From positions 18,426,985 through 18,490,984 of the forward strand of contig NC_135562.1 in the NCBI RefSeq assembly GCF_964340395.1: a DNA stretch of 64,000 nucleotides. The letters run 5' to 3'. A program made the position numbers and the translations under genes. This document shows positions 11,798 through 23,946 of the stretch, in pieces (positions within the stretch are counted from its first letter, which is position 1; the number at the start of each line of letters is the position of its first letter). The stretch is from Glandiceps talaboti (taxonomy: Eukaryota > Hemichordata > Enteropneusta > Spengelidae). The notes below the pieces were generated by a model. It did no database searches. It was not told the origin of the DNA and was given only the letters and a program-made list of their open reading frames with translations.

Positions 11798-14700
11798 GTC
11801 TATCTGTCTCTGTCTGTCTGTATGTCTGTCTGTCTATCTATATGCGCGCATGTATCTTATTTAGTAATGAACAAGTTAAACAAATTTGCAAAGAAAACAA
11901 TGGCAGTGAAATTTGAGGCAAGAAGACAAATAAGTTTACCTTTCTCTCTAATAAAACCTTGGCTGCCTCTTCACCGATTCCAGGGTAATGGATCAGCGAC
12001 ATGTTTTTTGTCTCTGTACCTAAGTAGCCAAGCTGTAATAACACAAAACATAATTATTTGGTTACTGAAACACAAGCAGTAGTAGTGAGAAATAACCAGT
12101 GCAACATGTTGGCAGTGGTGGGATTAATTCCTACCATTAATTCTGAGTCTCGTGTCTATTTACCTTTCTGACAGCATTTTATCCACTGTCTTGAACTATA
12201 TGGGGAGGTCGTATTTCGGAGAAAGAAACTTGAGGCCGGGTCATTGTTAAGCATATCGAAATAGGGGGATTTTTACATTTTACACAACAGCCTAAGTCTG
12301 ATTTTGCGCGGCTCTCCTATTGTAATTAATGAAAGTTCCCTTTATAGAGTGTTCGGCGTTACAGACCAGTGTCATAGATAACGACTTTGAATGAAGACAA
12401 ATATTGCAAACTACTCAACCACTAATTCACCAAGAGAATATATAACAGTACAAACACTATCATCCCATCGTGTGCCCCATCCAGTGTACACCATCACGAT
12501 AGCACCCTCGGGGATTTTACCATACTCCTCTTCAAAAGCCTCGATGTCAGAAACCTCCAACAGGGCATCCGCATCGGCGTCAGCCTTAGCTTTCATATCA
12601 ATTCGTATTGCTGGTCCGATCAATGAATCCAGCGGCACCTGATGGGTACGCCACTTTCCCTGTTAAAAAGACATCCATTTCCATTAGAGGTGCACCTGAA
12701 CCAACCCTTTCATATTATAAAAACTTCGCAGACTAAAGCCTTCAACAACTATTTGACCAACTTTTTATCATACTCTAAAATCCCTAATTCTAATGTTACA
12801 ATCTTATTCCTTTGATCTGACTTCTAAAACTGGTTAGGTTACACAAGAGTTATACTTTGCCCTGTGTACTTTAATCATAAGCCCTCGGCATTTACGTGTA
12901 TTTTTATCACTCAAGCCTATCTACTTATTACGGCTTCAAGGTTCATGCCTCAACTATTTCACTTTTAGTGTTTAACAGAATACCCCAATTTAGTCATACA
13001 TATTCAGGATGCTACAATCTAAAATTTATTTTCGAATTTTAAGTTGATATCTTATGATTTCCGGATTTTCTCGGAGTCTATTAACAGCAGACGGTACAAT
13101 CTCAGGATGACAAGAGACGAGGGATGAAGTGGGGGGGGGGGGCATCGAACTGCCGAACTTTTATAGTCGCTTTGTGATACCGCCGGTCAGTTGTAGCTAT
13201 GGAATGTTCTACTCTGACGAGGGACGTCGACACGACACTCAGTGCTATTATAAAATGCTTTGGCAATGCTATTACAATATACTCGGAACTGCTTATGCAC
13301 TTAAAAAGCCCTGTAAAATAAACATTACTTTTTATTACTGCATTTTGACATGTATACAGGGAATCACATCGAAATTGAAATGACTTGCCTTAGCAAAATG
13401 TGCAGGTGCGTCCATATGTGTACCACAGTGCTCAGCACTACATATATTGTTACTTTCTATGTAAATTCCATAATCCTCACTACCACGTGTTACGATGGTG
13501 AACGCAAATTCCCGATGCACTGGATGTACCAGTGTGTTGTTATTGTAAACATAGGTCATGTCAAGATACGGCGACTCCTCGCCATAAGCTTGAATGCTGC
13601 ACGGATTTGGGACATCCTTACTCCAACCGGTGGCAAAGATACGCGTGGGGGCACCGCTCCCTTCATCGATCTTCATAGGAATTGCAAAAACAGTAGCTCC
13701 TGTGTTAGGCAATTTATCGAGGTTGGCAACGTTTTCGAATACTTGAAACAAAGAAGCAAAAATAAAAAAGACACATTTCAAAGAGAAAATCAAACCACTT
13801 TTTGTTTTTGTCTCAGATTAAGACATTCAGAGTTCATTCATTAATCTAACGTCGTTCTACCTGTTTAACTTTAAGTCTTTCATAAACTATTCCTTTGTTC
13901 TGTTTTTCGACATTATATACCCCCAAACGTCTAAGTGATACAAGCTCCTAATAAAGATAAATTGTAGAAGAGGAACAGAGCTGTACATAATTTGTGTCGT
14001 ATTTATGGTTATAAAAGATACAGAACCACGTACGTGTCGTGGTAATGCAGGGAACTCGATACTATCTGGAATAGGGTAAGTCATAACAATATAAACAAGT
14101 TTAAATTAACGATTCCAAAATGTATCATGTGTCTCCTCATATAACCCCATGTATCATTTACGCGTAGGGGGACTTGCACGCGCTACTCAGGGGATGTTCG
14201 TCACCTGACCATACCCTGGGTTTATCAGTAATTTTTTTTTTACTATAAAACCACTCACAATTAAACAGATCAACATGTCTTTGTATCATTTTCACTATGC
14301 AAGTATTATTTCAAATGAAATAAAGATAAACCAATCCGAAAGGTCATTAACATATGCAGCGCGTCGTCTCACGCAATGCATCTTGGAACCAGAAATCGCC
14401 TTTTGTAATCAGTGACGTAGACTGCTGTGTAAATTGAAACAATCGCTTTAACTATTTTTCAAATCTATACCACCGCGTGGCTTATCTGCCTGGAAAAATA
14501 ACATAATTGGTTATGAGAAATTGTGTCATTTACCTAATTATCTTCAAAAAAGATTTACTGAACATGCTATGAATGGAGTTTATAATCAATGATCTAAATA
14601 CGAGAAAGAATGGAAAGACTTCATCAAAATACACTATATCATATATTAAACACAGGATGATGTAAATGTGAGATAGTTAACGTTGAAACTCACGTGGAAT

Positions 14701-17700
14701 ATTTTCTGACAATAAAGTGATATGAGTTGGAAATGTATGTGATGGCCCGTTATCCAGTGAAATGGTATCAATACCTACTGACTTCACCTAAAGAGAGGTA
14801 AACAAAAACCCATCTTTAACTGCTGTAAGGAAGAGTCATTTTATGAGAGTGTGAGTGAGTGAGTGAGTGAGTGAGTGAGTGAGTGAGTGAGTGTGAAAAA
14901 TATACATTATCTCTGCCTAGCAACAAGACCACGCCCACAGCAATAACCAAATGGTGTTGCATATTGCCAAGGTAACAACAGGAATTGGTTGGTAAATGAA
15001 CAAACATTCCAAGAAAAATGTGCAAAATATGTTTTACAAGACCACGCTCATAGCAACAGTCAAATGCCTGTATAATAAATAATGATTTAATTTCTGTAAC
15101 AAAAAAGGCGCACTACACTGCGTCTCAGTGCTCTTTACAACACTAATATCATGGAGAAAAACTTGAAGTGGTCTTCGATTATAAATATCTTGGAATTTTA
15201 CTGTCATTTAGACTGAAATGGGCTGAAGCAAGTAAACTGCTGGCACAACAGGCTGAAAGGTGCTTTTTGCTACAAATGAGAAAATTGGGGGAAATCAAGC
15301 CATTGCCTTACAACGTTTTTTTCCAAAATATTTGATTCTATGATTTTACCAATTTTAATTTATGGTTCTGAGGTTTGGGGATTTCAATCCTACGTATTAC
15401 TTGAACGAGTTCAGTACCTTGCATGTTTAATGTTTTTGGGAGTCTCTACCTGTGCACCAAATAGTGCCATTCTGGGAGAATGCGGCAGATACCCTATTTT
15501 CCTACATACTGCAAAAAAGTGTATTAAGTATTGGGCCAAGTTAATTACTATGTCAAACTACAGGTACCCCAGAAAGTTGCACTTGGGTGACTGAAGTTAA
15601 AAATTTATTGTTTTTGTGTAACTTGCAAGATGCCTGGCAAGTACAGGAAATATGTGATGTACACAATTTTGTTGATGCTTTTGATATTAAATTTAGATCA
15701 TATTTATTAAGTGTATGGTGTACTGACATTACACACAAGGTAAATTAGATACATAGATTTTAAGTCCTTGCTTCAAACAGAAAAAAATACTTGACAATAG
15801 TAAGAATTGCTAGTCATAGGACAATGCTAGCACGTTTTAGATGTTCGTCTCATTGTTTGTATATCGAGACAGGAAGAAGACAAGGTATTGATAAAGCTGA
15901 CCGTATTTGTGTACTTTGCGTATCAAACGAAATCAAGGACGAATACCATTTCATATTGACATGTGAATTCTTTGTAAACCTTAGGTCAAAATACACCCGT
16001 AATATTTTTATCAGCCCCCATCCTTTGAGAAGTTTACTCAACTGATATCATCTGATCAATCAAGTGAATTACAGAGACTAGCAGCCTTTATTTATCACGC
16101 TTTAAAAATCAGGTCAGAAACAAATACTTTAATGGAACTGTAGCATATTTTTTGGGTTATGTACGTTTGTAAATGTATTTTGTGCGTATGGCTTTTGAGA
16201 GCGATAAAGTACTTACATGGATATGGTTATAACAAATTACGTGGTTAAAAATGAAAGAAAAACAAAGCAAAACATTACAGAATAAACAAGCTGATTCCAT
16301 TGAAGCCGTCATTGAAACCATAATTTGTTGTAGTATTAATTGTATCTTTTCTCAATTTATCAGACTGATGAAGTGTGCACTTAGGAGACCCAGTGAAATA
16401 AATCTATTTATATATCCGCGCATGAAACTTATTTAGTAAATTAATGAACATCTAACAAATTTACAATGGCAACAATGGCAGTGAAATTTGAGGCAATAAC
16501 ATATATAACTTTACCTTTCTCTCTAATAAAACCTTGGCTGCCTCTCCACCGATTCCAGGGTAATGGAGCAGCGACATGTTTTTTGTCTCTGTACCTAAGT
16601 AGCCAAGCTGTAATAACACAAAACATAATTATTAGGTTACTGAAACACAAGCAGTAGTAGTGAGAAATAACCATTGAATGCAACATGGTGGCAGTGATTT
16701 GATTAATTCCTACCATTAATGCTGAGTCTCGTGTCTATTTACCTTTCTGACAGCATTTTATCCCCTGTATTGAACTATATGGGGGAGGTCGTGTTTCGGA
16801 GAAAGAAACTTGAGGCCGGGTCATTGTTTAGCATATCGAAATCGGGGGGGGGAGGGGATTTTTACATTTTACACAACAGCCCAAGTCTGATTTTGCACGG
16901 CCCTCCCTTTGTAATTAATGAAAGTTCCCTTTATAGCGTTTTCGGCGTTACAGACCAGTGTCATAGATAACGACCTTGAATGAAGACAAATATTGCAAAC
17001 TACTCAACCACTTCGCCAAGAGACTATATATAACAGTACAAACCCTATCATCCCATCGAGTGCCCCATCCAGTGTACACCATCACGATAGCACCCTCGGG
17101 GATTTTACCATACTCCTCTTCAAAAGCCTCGATGTCAGAAACCTCCAACAGGGCATCCGCATCGGCGTCAGCCTTAGATTTCATATCAATTCGTATTGCT
17201 GGTCCGATCAATGAATCCAGCGGCACCTGATGGGTACGCCACTTTCCCTGTTAAAGAGACATTCATTTCCATTAGAGGTGCACCTGAACCAAACCTTTCA
17301 TGTGATAACAACTTCGCAGACTAAAGCCTTCAACAACTATTTGACCAACTTTTTATCATACTCTAAAATCCCTTACACCTAATGTTACAATCTTATTCCT
17401 TTGATCTGACTTCTAAAACTGGTTAGGTTACACAAGAATTATACTTGGCCCAGTGTACTTTAATCTTAAGCCCTCGGCATTTACATATATTTTATCGCTC
17501 AAACATTTCTAGTAATTACGGCTTCAAGGTTCATACCTCAACTATTTCACTTTTAATGTTTAACAGAATAACCTAATTTAGTCATACATATTCGGGATGT
17601 TACAATGAAATATTAATTTTCGAATTTTAGGTTAAGTTTCCTATAATGATCAGTGAGGCTATTAAAACCCGTCGGTACAATATCACTATCAAACGAGACG

Positions 17701-18282
17701 GGGGGTGGGGGTGGAGGGGAGGGGGCATCGAACTACCGAACATTTATAGTCGGTTTGTCATACTGCCGGCCAGTTGTAGCAATGGAATGTTCTACTCTGA
17801 CGAGGGACGTCGACGTCGACCAAGACTCTCAGTGCTATTATAAAATGTTTGGCTATGCTATTACAAAAGATTCGGAACTGCTTATGCGCATGCGTTATAA
17901 ACTGTGTAATTTCGATATAAAAACACTTAGAAAATATGGAAAAGCCCTATACACTAAAAATTAATTTTTATTACTTCATTTTGACATGTATACAGGGAAT
18001 CACAGCGAAATTGAAATAACTTGCCTTAGCAAAATGGGCAGGTGCATCCATATGTGTACCACAGTGCTCAGCAGTACAGTAATTGTTACTTTCTAAGTAA
18101 ATTCCAATAGCCTCACTACCACGTGAGGCTATGGTGAGCTCAAATTCCCGATGCACTGGATGTACCAGTGTGTTCTCGTTGTAACTATAGGTCATGTCAA
18201 GATACGGCGACTCCTCGCCATGAGCAGCCAATGCCATACAGGCAAAGGTGAACAACACTGGCAGAAGAGACAAACTGTTCAT
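10320..18282 (-). CDS. Secreted two-domain cyclase-family hydrolase with GPI-like tail, copy 2 (complete gene, 9 coding exons)
   Basis: Exons in reading order: 18282-18025, 17247-17044, 16607-16515, 14787-14694, 13741-13389, 12659-12456, 12032-11940, 11588-11495, 10549-10320. All phases match and give 540 residues. Layout: signal peptide (1-19), cyclase domain 1 (about 20-264), cyclase domain 2 (about 270-512), glycine-rich spacer GGGS and hydrophobic C-terminus (522-540), as in GPI-anchored proteins. Both domains keep HxGTHxDxPxHF (His73/His77/Asp79 and His321/His325/Asp327). Both also keep a later His followed 12 residues on by Glu (207/219 and 455/467), the pattern of the remaining metal ligands in kynurenine formamidases (family knowledge). 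It is probably an extracellular metal-dependent hydrolase. The substrate is unknown. Confidence 0.88.
10637..10684. repeat. (ATTC)n microsatellite in intron 8 of copy 2
   Basis: Twelve tandem ATTC units. The equivalent positions in the other domain introns have only one to three units. Confidence 0.9.
11332..11390. repeat. 29-bp tandem duplication in intron 8 of copy 2
   Basis: The unit AAGAAATGGCTTCAATCGTA.. is present twice in a row. The matching intron of copy 3 (34845-34870) has it once. Confidence 0.8.
11495..11588 (-). CDS. Copy 2 exon 8: domain 2 catalytic segment
   Basis: 94 nt, equivalent of exon 4. It contains GIDTMSLDNGPSFTFPTHVT and keeps the PTH histidine. Phase 1 donor C|GTGAGT. 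Confidence 0.9.
11688..11842. repeat. (TCTG)n/(TCTA)n microsatellite in intron 7 of copy 2
   Basis: TCTG units are followed by TCTA units and then TCTG again. The tract sits about 100 bp upstream (in gene sense) of exon 8, the same place as the microsatellites near 14846, 35150 and 38400 in the three equivalent introns. Confidence 0.95.
11940..12032 (-). CDS. Copy 2 exon 7: domain 2
   Basis: 93 nt, equivalent of exon 3. It encodes [20 protein letters not shown] and then [11 protein letters not shown], with donor AAG|GTAAAC. Confidence 0.9.
12456..12659 (-). CDS. Copy 2 exon 6: domain 2 core
   Basis: Same length (204 nt), phase and near-identical sequence to exon 2. It differs at one internal residue (MKAKAD instead of MKSKAD) and at the last codon (Ser instead of Arg). 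Confidence 0.9.
13389..13741 (-). CDS. Copy 2 exon 5: fusion exon, end of domain 1 joined to start of domain 2
   Basis: 353 nt, open without interruption. It begins with [15 protein letters not shown], continues to [10 protein letters not shown] (end of domain 1), then [16 protein letters not shown] and the second [14 protein letters not shown] (start of domain 2). No signal peptide, stop or intron lies between. Compared with exons 9 and 1, the join falls just after NPC on one side and within the last residues of a former signal peptide on the other. The 3' end again uses AAG|GCAAGT. Confidence 0.92.
14694..14787 (-). CDS. Copy 2 exon 4: domain 1 catalytic segment
   Basis: 94 nt, phase 0 to 1. 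It encodes [16 protein letters not shown] then [13 protein letters not shown]. The family motif GIDT.S.D is present, and the His in PTH is the likely fourth metal ligand. The donor C|GTGAGT splits a Leu codon completed by exon 5. Confidence 0.9.
14846..14894. repeat. (GTGA)n microsatellite in intron 3 of copy 2
   Basis: About twelve tandem GTGA units next to the exon-4 acceptor region, at the position homologous to the other intron-3/7 microsatellites. Confidence 0.95.
15144..16200 (+). mobile_element. 3' remnant of a CR1/Jockey-type LINE inserted in intron 3 of copy 2
   Basis: Plus-strand translation gives a reverse-transcriptase thumb-like stretch (YKYLGILLS, then LPILIYGSEVWGF and ..LGECGRYPIFLH..KYWAKL). 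It then gives the C-terminal cysteine/histidine module (CVLCVSNEIKDEYHFILTC). Frame breaks near 15330 and 15594 show it is dead. Copy 3 lacks it: its intron is continuous across the equivalent point (about 39960-40000), so the insertion probably came after the gene duplication. It lies antisense to the host gene. Confidence 0.75.
16515..16607 (-). CDS. Copy 2 exon 3: domain 1
   Basis: 31 codons, phase 0 to 0, from [10 protein letters not shown] to KVLLERK, with the family motif YPGIG..AAK. The acceptor is TTATTACAG and the donor AAG|GTAAAG. Confidence 0.9.
17044..17247 (-). CDS. Copy 2 exon 2: domain 1 core
   Basis: 68 codons, phase 0 at both ends, from [12 protein letters not shown] to [12 protein letters not shown]. 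The stretch [16 protein letters not shown] matches the conserved 'ip.gaiv...TGW' strand of the cyclase fold. The donor is AGG|GTTTGT. The four exon-2 type exons of copies 2 and 3 are almost identical, including at silent sites. Confidence 0.9.
18025..18282 (-). CDS. Copy 2 exon 1: signal peptide and domain 1 N-terminus
   Basis: 86 codons. The ATG is followed by a hydrophobic core ending in MALA, then [11 protein letters not shown] and, at the 3' end, [14 protein letters not shown]. The donor reads AAG|GCAAGT, a GC donor at 18024-18023. Only this junction keeps phase 0 with the next exon; the GT four bases further on would shift the frame. A 5'UTR acceptor (TTTTTTTCAG) lies just upstream of 18297. 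Confidence 0.9.
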
Positions 18283-18297
18283 TGTTTCACGGGATAT
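18283..18297 (-). other. 5'UTR segment and acceptor of copy 2 exon 1
   Basis: Fifteen bases between the predicted acceptor (polypyrimidine tract ending CAG) and the ATG. The sequence ATATCC.G..A.CA is shared with copy 3. Confidence 0.6.
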
Positions 18298-18430
18298 CTG
18301 AAAAAAAGTAAATACAGCGCTTTGTTATTACTGTTCACTCTCTTTGTTTGATACAGTCCAGCAGAAACCAATACAACAATAAAAACTTATCATTCTATCT
18401 TATTATCGTACATTTTAGTATCAATGTGAT

Positions 18431-18609
<179 letters not shown>

Positions 18610-18805
18610 ACTAACCTGCAATGCATTGTAACGTTGACAATTCATGCATTCAGGATGGAATATGGTATAAACAGATGCGTACACACACTTTTGACCAGGG
18701 GGCAACGGACCGGGAGAGGGGCAAAATGACGGGGTGGGCCGGGGGTTCAACATGCCTGCTTCCACATACATATATGTGACATTCAGATCGAACGTGGCAC
18801 GTTTG

Positions 18806-19230
<425 letters not shown>

Positions 19231-19560
19231 GGCGATCTGTTTTACCAGCCTTTGAGGCGGCGCGGCCGAACGCGCACTCGTCAATGAGTGTCATCTAACT
19301 TCTTCTCAAACGATAGCGAGTGTCGGAGTGTCTGCTGATCGGCGCCTGTTACAAGCACAACGTGAAATGTCTGAGATTTTTATAACATCAATTTGAGGAG
19401 TATTTCTATGAAAAATAAGCACTGGTTACCTTTGATAAATAGTTGCCTAAGTACACTGAATCCACAGAACTTTAACGATGTCTAAATCGCGAGCAAGCGT
19501 GAAACTAAGATGACGCGGGGAACGGTTATTTACCTGTACTTTCTAGGGAAATAGATACCT
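19231..19560. other. Non-coding spacer
   Basis: Nothing recognised. It is slightly GC-rich near 19240-19290 and then AT-rich up to the LINE remnant. Confidence 0.35.
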
Positions 19561-20338
19561 TAATCCCTCCCAGTCAGTTTGGAAGTTCTTTGCAGATTCC
19601 TTTGCCAGAAGGTATGGAGGTTTTCATTTGCTCTTGTATTGCAATTTTGACGTAACCAAGTTATTACTTCCGAATTTCTATAAAGATTTGTTAAGATCTT
19701 GGTTATTGGTTCGAAATGATTTGGAACAGTCCTTGCATAATGATTTCCTTTGGAATAACAAATATTTTCAAATTGGTGGTAAGGAAGTATTCAATAGGAA
19801 TATGATACAAGCTGTCATCTGGTACCCCGGGGATCTTCTCGAAGCTACAAATAGAACTATTCCTTTCGAGGTGTGGGTAAATCGAGGTGTTTATTGCAGG
19901 TACTTCTGTGTTTGGGCGGTGCTAGTAAATTTAATAAAAGGTGGCAAAATGCAAGCCGTTTGTGGAAAAAACATTTCGCATTCCTAACTCTTGAGTTCCT
20001 CTTCAAAAATAATCTATCAGTTTGTACTTAGCTCTAAACACATTACTTTCAAGAAACCTCGGATCTCTCAATATACCATAAATAATAGAGAGAATACTGA
20101 CTCAGAGTGGATGGATATTCATCTTCGACCACACATTTTATCAATGGACACCAAATCTAAGATCTTTCAACACAACGTTTTACAAAATTATCTGGCTTTT
20201 AATTATTGGCTAAAGAAATGGGATATTACAAATAGTGAAACCTGCTCTTTTTGCTCAAATTACAGTGAAACTACTCTTCACCTATTTTGTGAATGTGAGA
20301 CAGTATTAGCCGGTTTTTGGGTACACTTTAAGACATGA
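19561..20338 (+). mobile_element. L1/Tx1-like LINE ORF2 C-terminal remnant
   Basis: One frame (about 19570-19987) reads RYGGFHLLLYCNFD..., then FYKDLLRSW and LWNNKYFQIGGKEVF. After a frame change at about 19990 it continues with SKIFQHNVLQNYLAFNYWLK and CSFCSNYSETTLHLFCEC. This is the carboxy-terminal part of L1/Tx1-type reverse-transcriptase polyproteins, with its cysteine/histidine motif. It is truncated at the 5' side and frameshifted, so inactive. Confidence 0.75.
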
Positions 20339-21327
20339 TGGAACACGTTAACAAATTAGGTGGTTTCTTTATATAGGAATAGGGGATGACATCATTGTTA
20401 ACGAATAGGAATTGAGAAAAGTAACATTACCTGTACGTATGCAATAATCATATAAGGCTTAACATACTGCCTTGTGATTGCAAAGTTTTTGCAGATATCA
20501 GTATTGTTTTGTAGAATTTCATTTCTTGTAAGGATTTTTACATGTGTTACTCGATCTACACATACAGGGCAAGGTAAATCACAGCATTTCATTTTCATGG
20601 AGAGGTACCACCGAATATTTGGTTCACTTGCACATTCTGAGGGGTAAGACTTACCTTACGCTACACACAACAGTCAGTAACATTACAACTCAAGATTACT
20701 GTTCATGTTCCCTAAGAAAAAATTAGTTAGATGACTCGGAAACAGACTTCCCACATACATCTCATTACAAATACACATGTATAAACAGCGCGACACCCCT
20801 GCCAACAAATAGGCACTGTATGTACACACACGTAGCACTTGTAACTTTGAATCGATACACTTGTATGTGTCAAAAATGAGGTGACTTTCAATAGCTTGTT
20901 TGGTCCAGGGACGACGTATGTCTTTGTATCAGTAGGGGTCGGATGAATTGTTTGATAGATTTAGGTCAGAGTTTTCCGAACATATCACACACACACACAC
21001 ACACTAGTAGTTGTTAAGGTCGTGAGGTCAGGGACATCAAGGCCTTTAGAAAGAAAATGAAATACGATGCCAAAGTTGAGTTACTTACTTCGTTTGCATT
21101 TCCCTAAGGATTTAGTCTCTTCTTCCTTTGCTTTCCATATGCAGATGACATAATTGAATTCGGTCTCCCAAGCGTACAGTCTATGAACTATACTAGTGGT
21201 GACGCAAATCTCCCATCAGTATTCTAATAGACGCGAATCGTTTTCGACAAAAAAGCTATTATCGAAGCGTTGCACCAACATTACCTGTACGTATGCGCTA
21301 ACCCTATATGAGGTATGTAATTCGCCC
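20339..21327. repeat. Duplicated non-coding region (matches 44390-45180)
   Basis: Segments around 20445-20660 and 20750-21295 match 44960-45170 and 44400-44940 closely, but in swapped order. A short CA repeat occurs at 20991-21004. No gene is seen. Confidence 0.65.
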
Positions 21328-21985
21328 AAAACTGACCAAGTACGGGCAGAGTTACGAGCTCGTAAGTCTCAAGTACGAGTGACGTCTGAACTCGTAATTT
21401 CCACATACGGGTGACGTCATACTCTTGCAGTTGGCCTAATTTTCGATGAGTACGCAGAGGACTCACGCTTGTCGTATTCTGCGAGTACGTGGCGAATATC
21501 CGAATTGATCGGTCATCCGAACTGACTACGTGTCCCCCGAAAAAATGAGATGCAACGCAACCATTGATGATTGACTGTGATACCGAAAAGATGATTGTCG
21601 GTCAGAAGTGAAAGGCGTTCCGTTTCTTTTTCCATGGCCCAATAAAGATTTTCAAAGGTGTAAAACCTTTTCAGCTTCGGCCTACCTATAAATCTGCGAT
21701 GTCTAGGAAGGAATCTTCACTCGATCGTGAAACTTAAGATAAAGTCGAAAACGATGTCCCGTGTGAACCAGTACCATTGCACGGCGAAGCGGCAGCTATG
21801 CTTTCTCCATGTTTGTTATGGCTAGAGTCGCAGCCTGATTGTGAACCTACCCAGTTGTTATTGCTCCGTAGTTTACACAGAAATGCAGCAGACAGCCGTG
21901 CAATGAAACAGGAACCCATGACGTCACTCGTACTTGAGACTTGCGAGCTCGTAACTCTGCCCGTACTTGGTCAGTTTTGGGCCAA
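21328..21985. mobile_element. Fold-back element with ~65-bp arms
   Basis: The left arm starts near 21328 (GCCCAAAACTGACCAAGTAC) and the right arm ends near 21985 with its inverted complement. Both carry GAGCTCGTAA and ACTTGAGACT-type motifs. About 530 bp separate the arms. Unit 2 lacks the element at the matching position (about 44960). No transposase is seen. Confidence 0.6.
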
Positions 21986-22169
21986 TTACTTACATGGAGG
22001 GTAAGACGTACCTTACGCTATACAAAGAGGCCACGCTACAGTCAGTCACATTACAACAGTTTAATACTCAAGATTACTTTTCTCAATTCATATTCGTTAA
22101 AAATGATGTCATCTCCTATTCCTATATAAAGAAACCACCTCATTGGCAGACGTTGTTCGTCTCATCACA

Positions 22170-22900
22170 TTGTTAGCATATCTATTCTAGTGCACTGGAA
22201 AGCGATTGAATATGTTCAAAATAAATTTCTACGTGATATTTTGGGTCTTAACATACATTCTCCAAATAGTGTTTCCTTAGCAGAAACTGGTCGTTTACGT
22301 TAAGTTGTTTCCAGACAAAGCAAGATTATCAAATACTGGTCCAGGTTGTTAAACTTCAAACCAGAGAGTATTTTGTCTGTATGTTACATAAATATCAATA
22401 TAGCAAAGCTGAAAATAATTCGAACTGATTGTCCTGGATGTTAAGCACTTGTTTAGTCGTGGTTTTGGGGATGTGTGGCTGATGCAAGGTGTTGCAAATT
22501 AAGCATATTTCATTTAAATATGCAAAGATGTAAGGATATCAATGCACACGTAATTCATGACGAATAAACTGAAATTTCAATATTGGATATGTACTGTAAT
22601 TTAGAAAAAAATACTGAACTTTGAATTTTACGTAGACAACAGAGACGAGCGAATGATTTCGTTGTACACTTTGTTATGTATGTCGCCCCATCAGCTACAA
22701 CTTGAACACCGTAAATGGCAAATATTCAAACCCCTTGTTGTGAACGACTGTGCCTTGTTTGCAAAAGGAAACATGTAGAAGATGAAACCACGTTTGTTTA
22801 ATATGTCCAGTGTACATTGACAAAAAGGATAAAGTATATTCCAAACTATTGTTTTTGACTTACCCGTTCTCTATAAGTTTTACTTGTTGATAACAACCAA
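22170..22900 (+). mobile_element. CR1/Jockey-type LINE remnant (unit 1)
   Basis: Plus-strand reading gives IEYVQNKFLRDILGLNIHSP and then SLAETGRLR, typical of the region after the reverse-transcriptase domain. From about 22690 it gives CCERLCLVCKRKHVEDE, the C-terminal zinc-ribbon-like motif. Several stops and frame changes mark it as decayed. The 3' part has a counterpart at 45240-45510 in unit 2. Confidence 0.6.
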
Positions 22901-23908
22901 AAATATGAACATTTAATAACTCAACTTAAATTCATGAATCTCCCAAGAAATCCAGTGAGGGTCATCCCTCGAGGGTTCAGTGTTAATACCGGAGTGACCG
23001 GAGAAAACCTGCGTTGTTCAGTAGAGTCAAACTGAACGACACTCTTATTACTTACAGCGTGGTAAATTTAATCAAACCCTGAATGGGTTTGAACCCCGGC
23101 TGTAGTGACAAGAAAGCCAGCCACAGTGTGTGTACAGGGAATGCCAACAGCAGAGTCTTGTCAACATCTGCCCAAAATATCAAGACATGTTTACAGTTTA
23201 CTGACCATTCAATCCAAGTAGGGTACAAGGTGGCCAGAAGTACGAAATTAGGCAAAGAAACCCCACAAATATAGATGTCATCAGTTATTACAGTGGTGGA
23301 ACGTCGACCCCTGTCACGCTATGTCTACAGTTTTTGCGCCATGTGTAAACGTGCCGCAAATCTTAAACTGCAAATGTCAGAAAGATGAATGGTTTAAAGG
23401 GTCACCCAATTCAATCTTCAGAATACTGACTATAGAAAAATATAATGCTGGTTTAGTTGAGTATTGTGAAGCCATTATATGAATACTGGAGTAATTATAC
23501 TGATGGTACAATTTCCCAACGTATAAACTGTGTGCCACAGAATCCACAGTTGTGCTGAGGGAACTAAGAAGGGTGTGGTGTACGTAACGACTACTAATGC
23601 TCCTTACCTGGATTTCGATACACGTTCGTCAGGGTTCGGGAACTGGAGCCATCCGCCAAAAACACATCAAAGAACTATCTGAGATCAAAAGTTGATAACA
23701 AATAATCGTATACTTGCAGATAAATAAAATGTATCCCCTTGCTTACCTAACGTGACGCACTTGTAGTTCGTCTTGTGAGCTGATGCTATGTCTGTGAGAA
23801 TCGAAATCGTCGCACTCTCTGATGTAAACCCTTCGGTCGACTGAACCTCAAAACCTTCGGAGAGTTCAATAATTGCAGGGGGTGTTGGTCCACAGTTAGA
23901 TAGATAGA
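22901..23908. repeat. Duplicated non-coding DNA (matches 45510-46480)
   Basis: Near-identical to the unit 2 stretch, including GGTTCAGTGTTAATAC and CTGAGATCAA.AGTTTATA-type blocks. Short frames on either strand are not conserved between the copies, which argues against coding. Confidence 0.65.
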
Positions 23909-23946
23909 CCATGGAAGTATAACCCACGTGGGTTATACTTCCATGG
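23909..23946. repeat. 38-bp perfect palindrome
   Basis: The sequence starting CCATGGAAGTATAACCCAC at 23909 is exactly its own reverse complement over 38 bases, centred between 23927 and 23928. The matching place in unit 2 (about 46484) reads straight through GATAGACAGAC without it. The flanking GATAGA/ATAGA could be a short target duplication. Confidence 0.85.

Noticed and set aside
13350-13844. 164-codon plus-strand frame
   Set aside because: Antisense shadow of the real fusion exon 13389-13741.
18018-18024. Alternative GT donor (GGCAA|GTTATT) after the domain-1 signature exon
   Set aside because: It would add four bases and break the frame into GKWRTHQ. The GC donor fits phase and sequence in all four domains.
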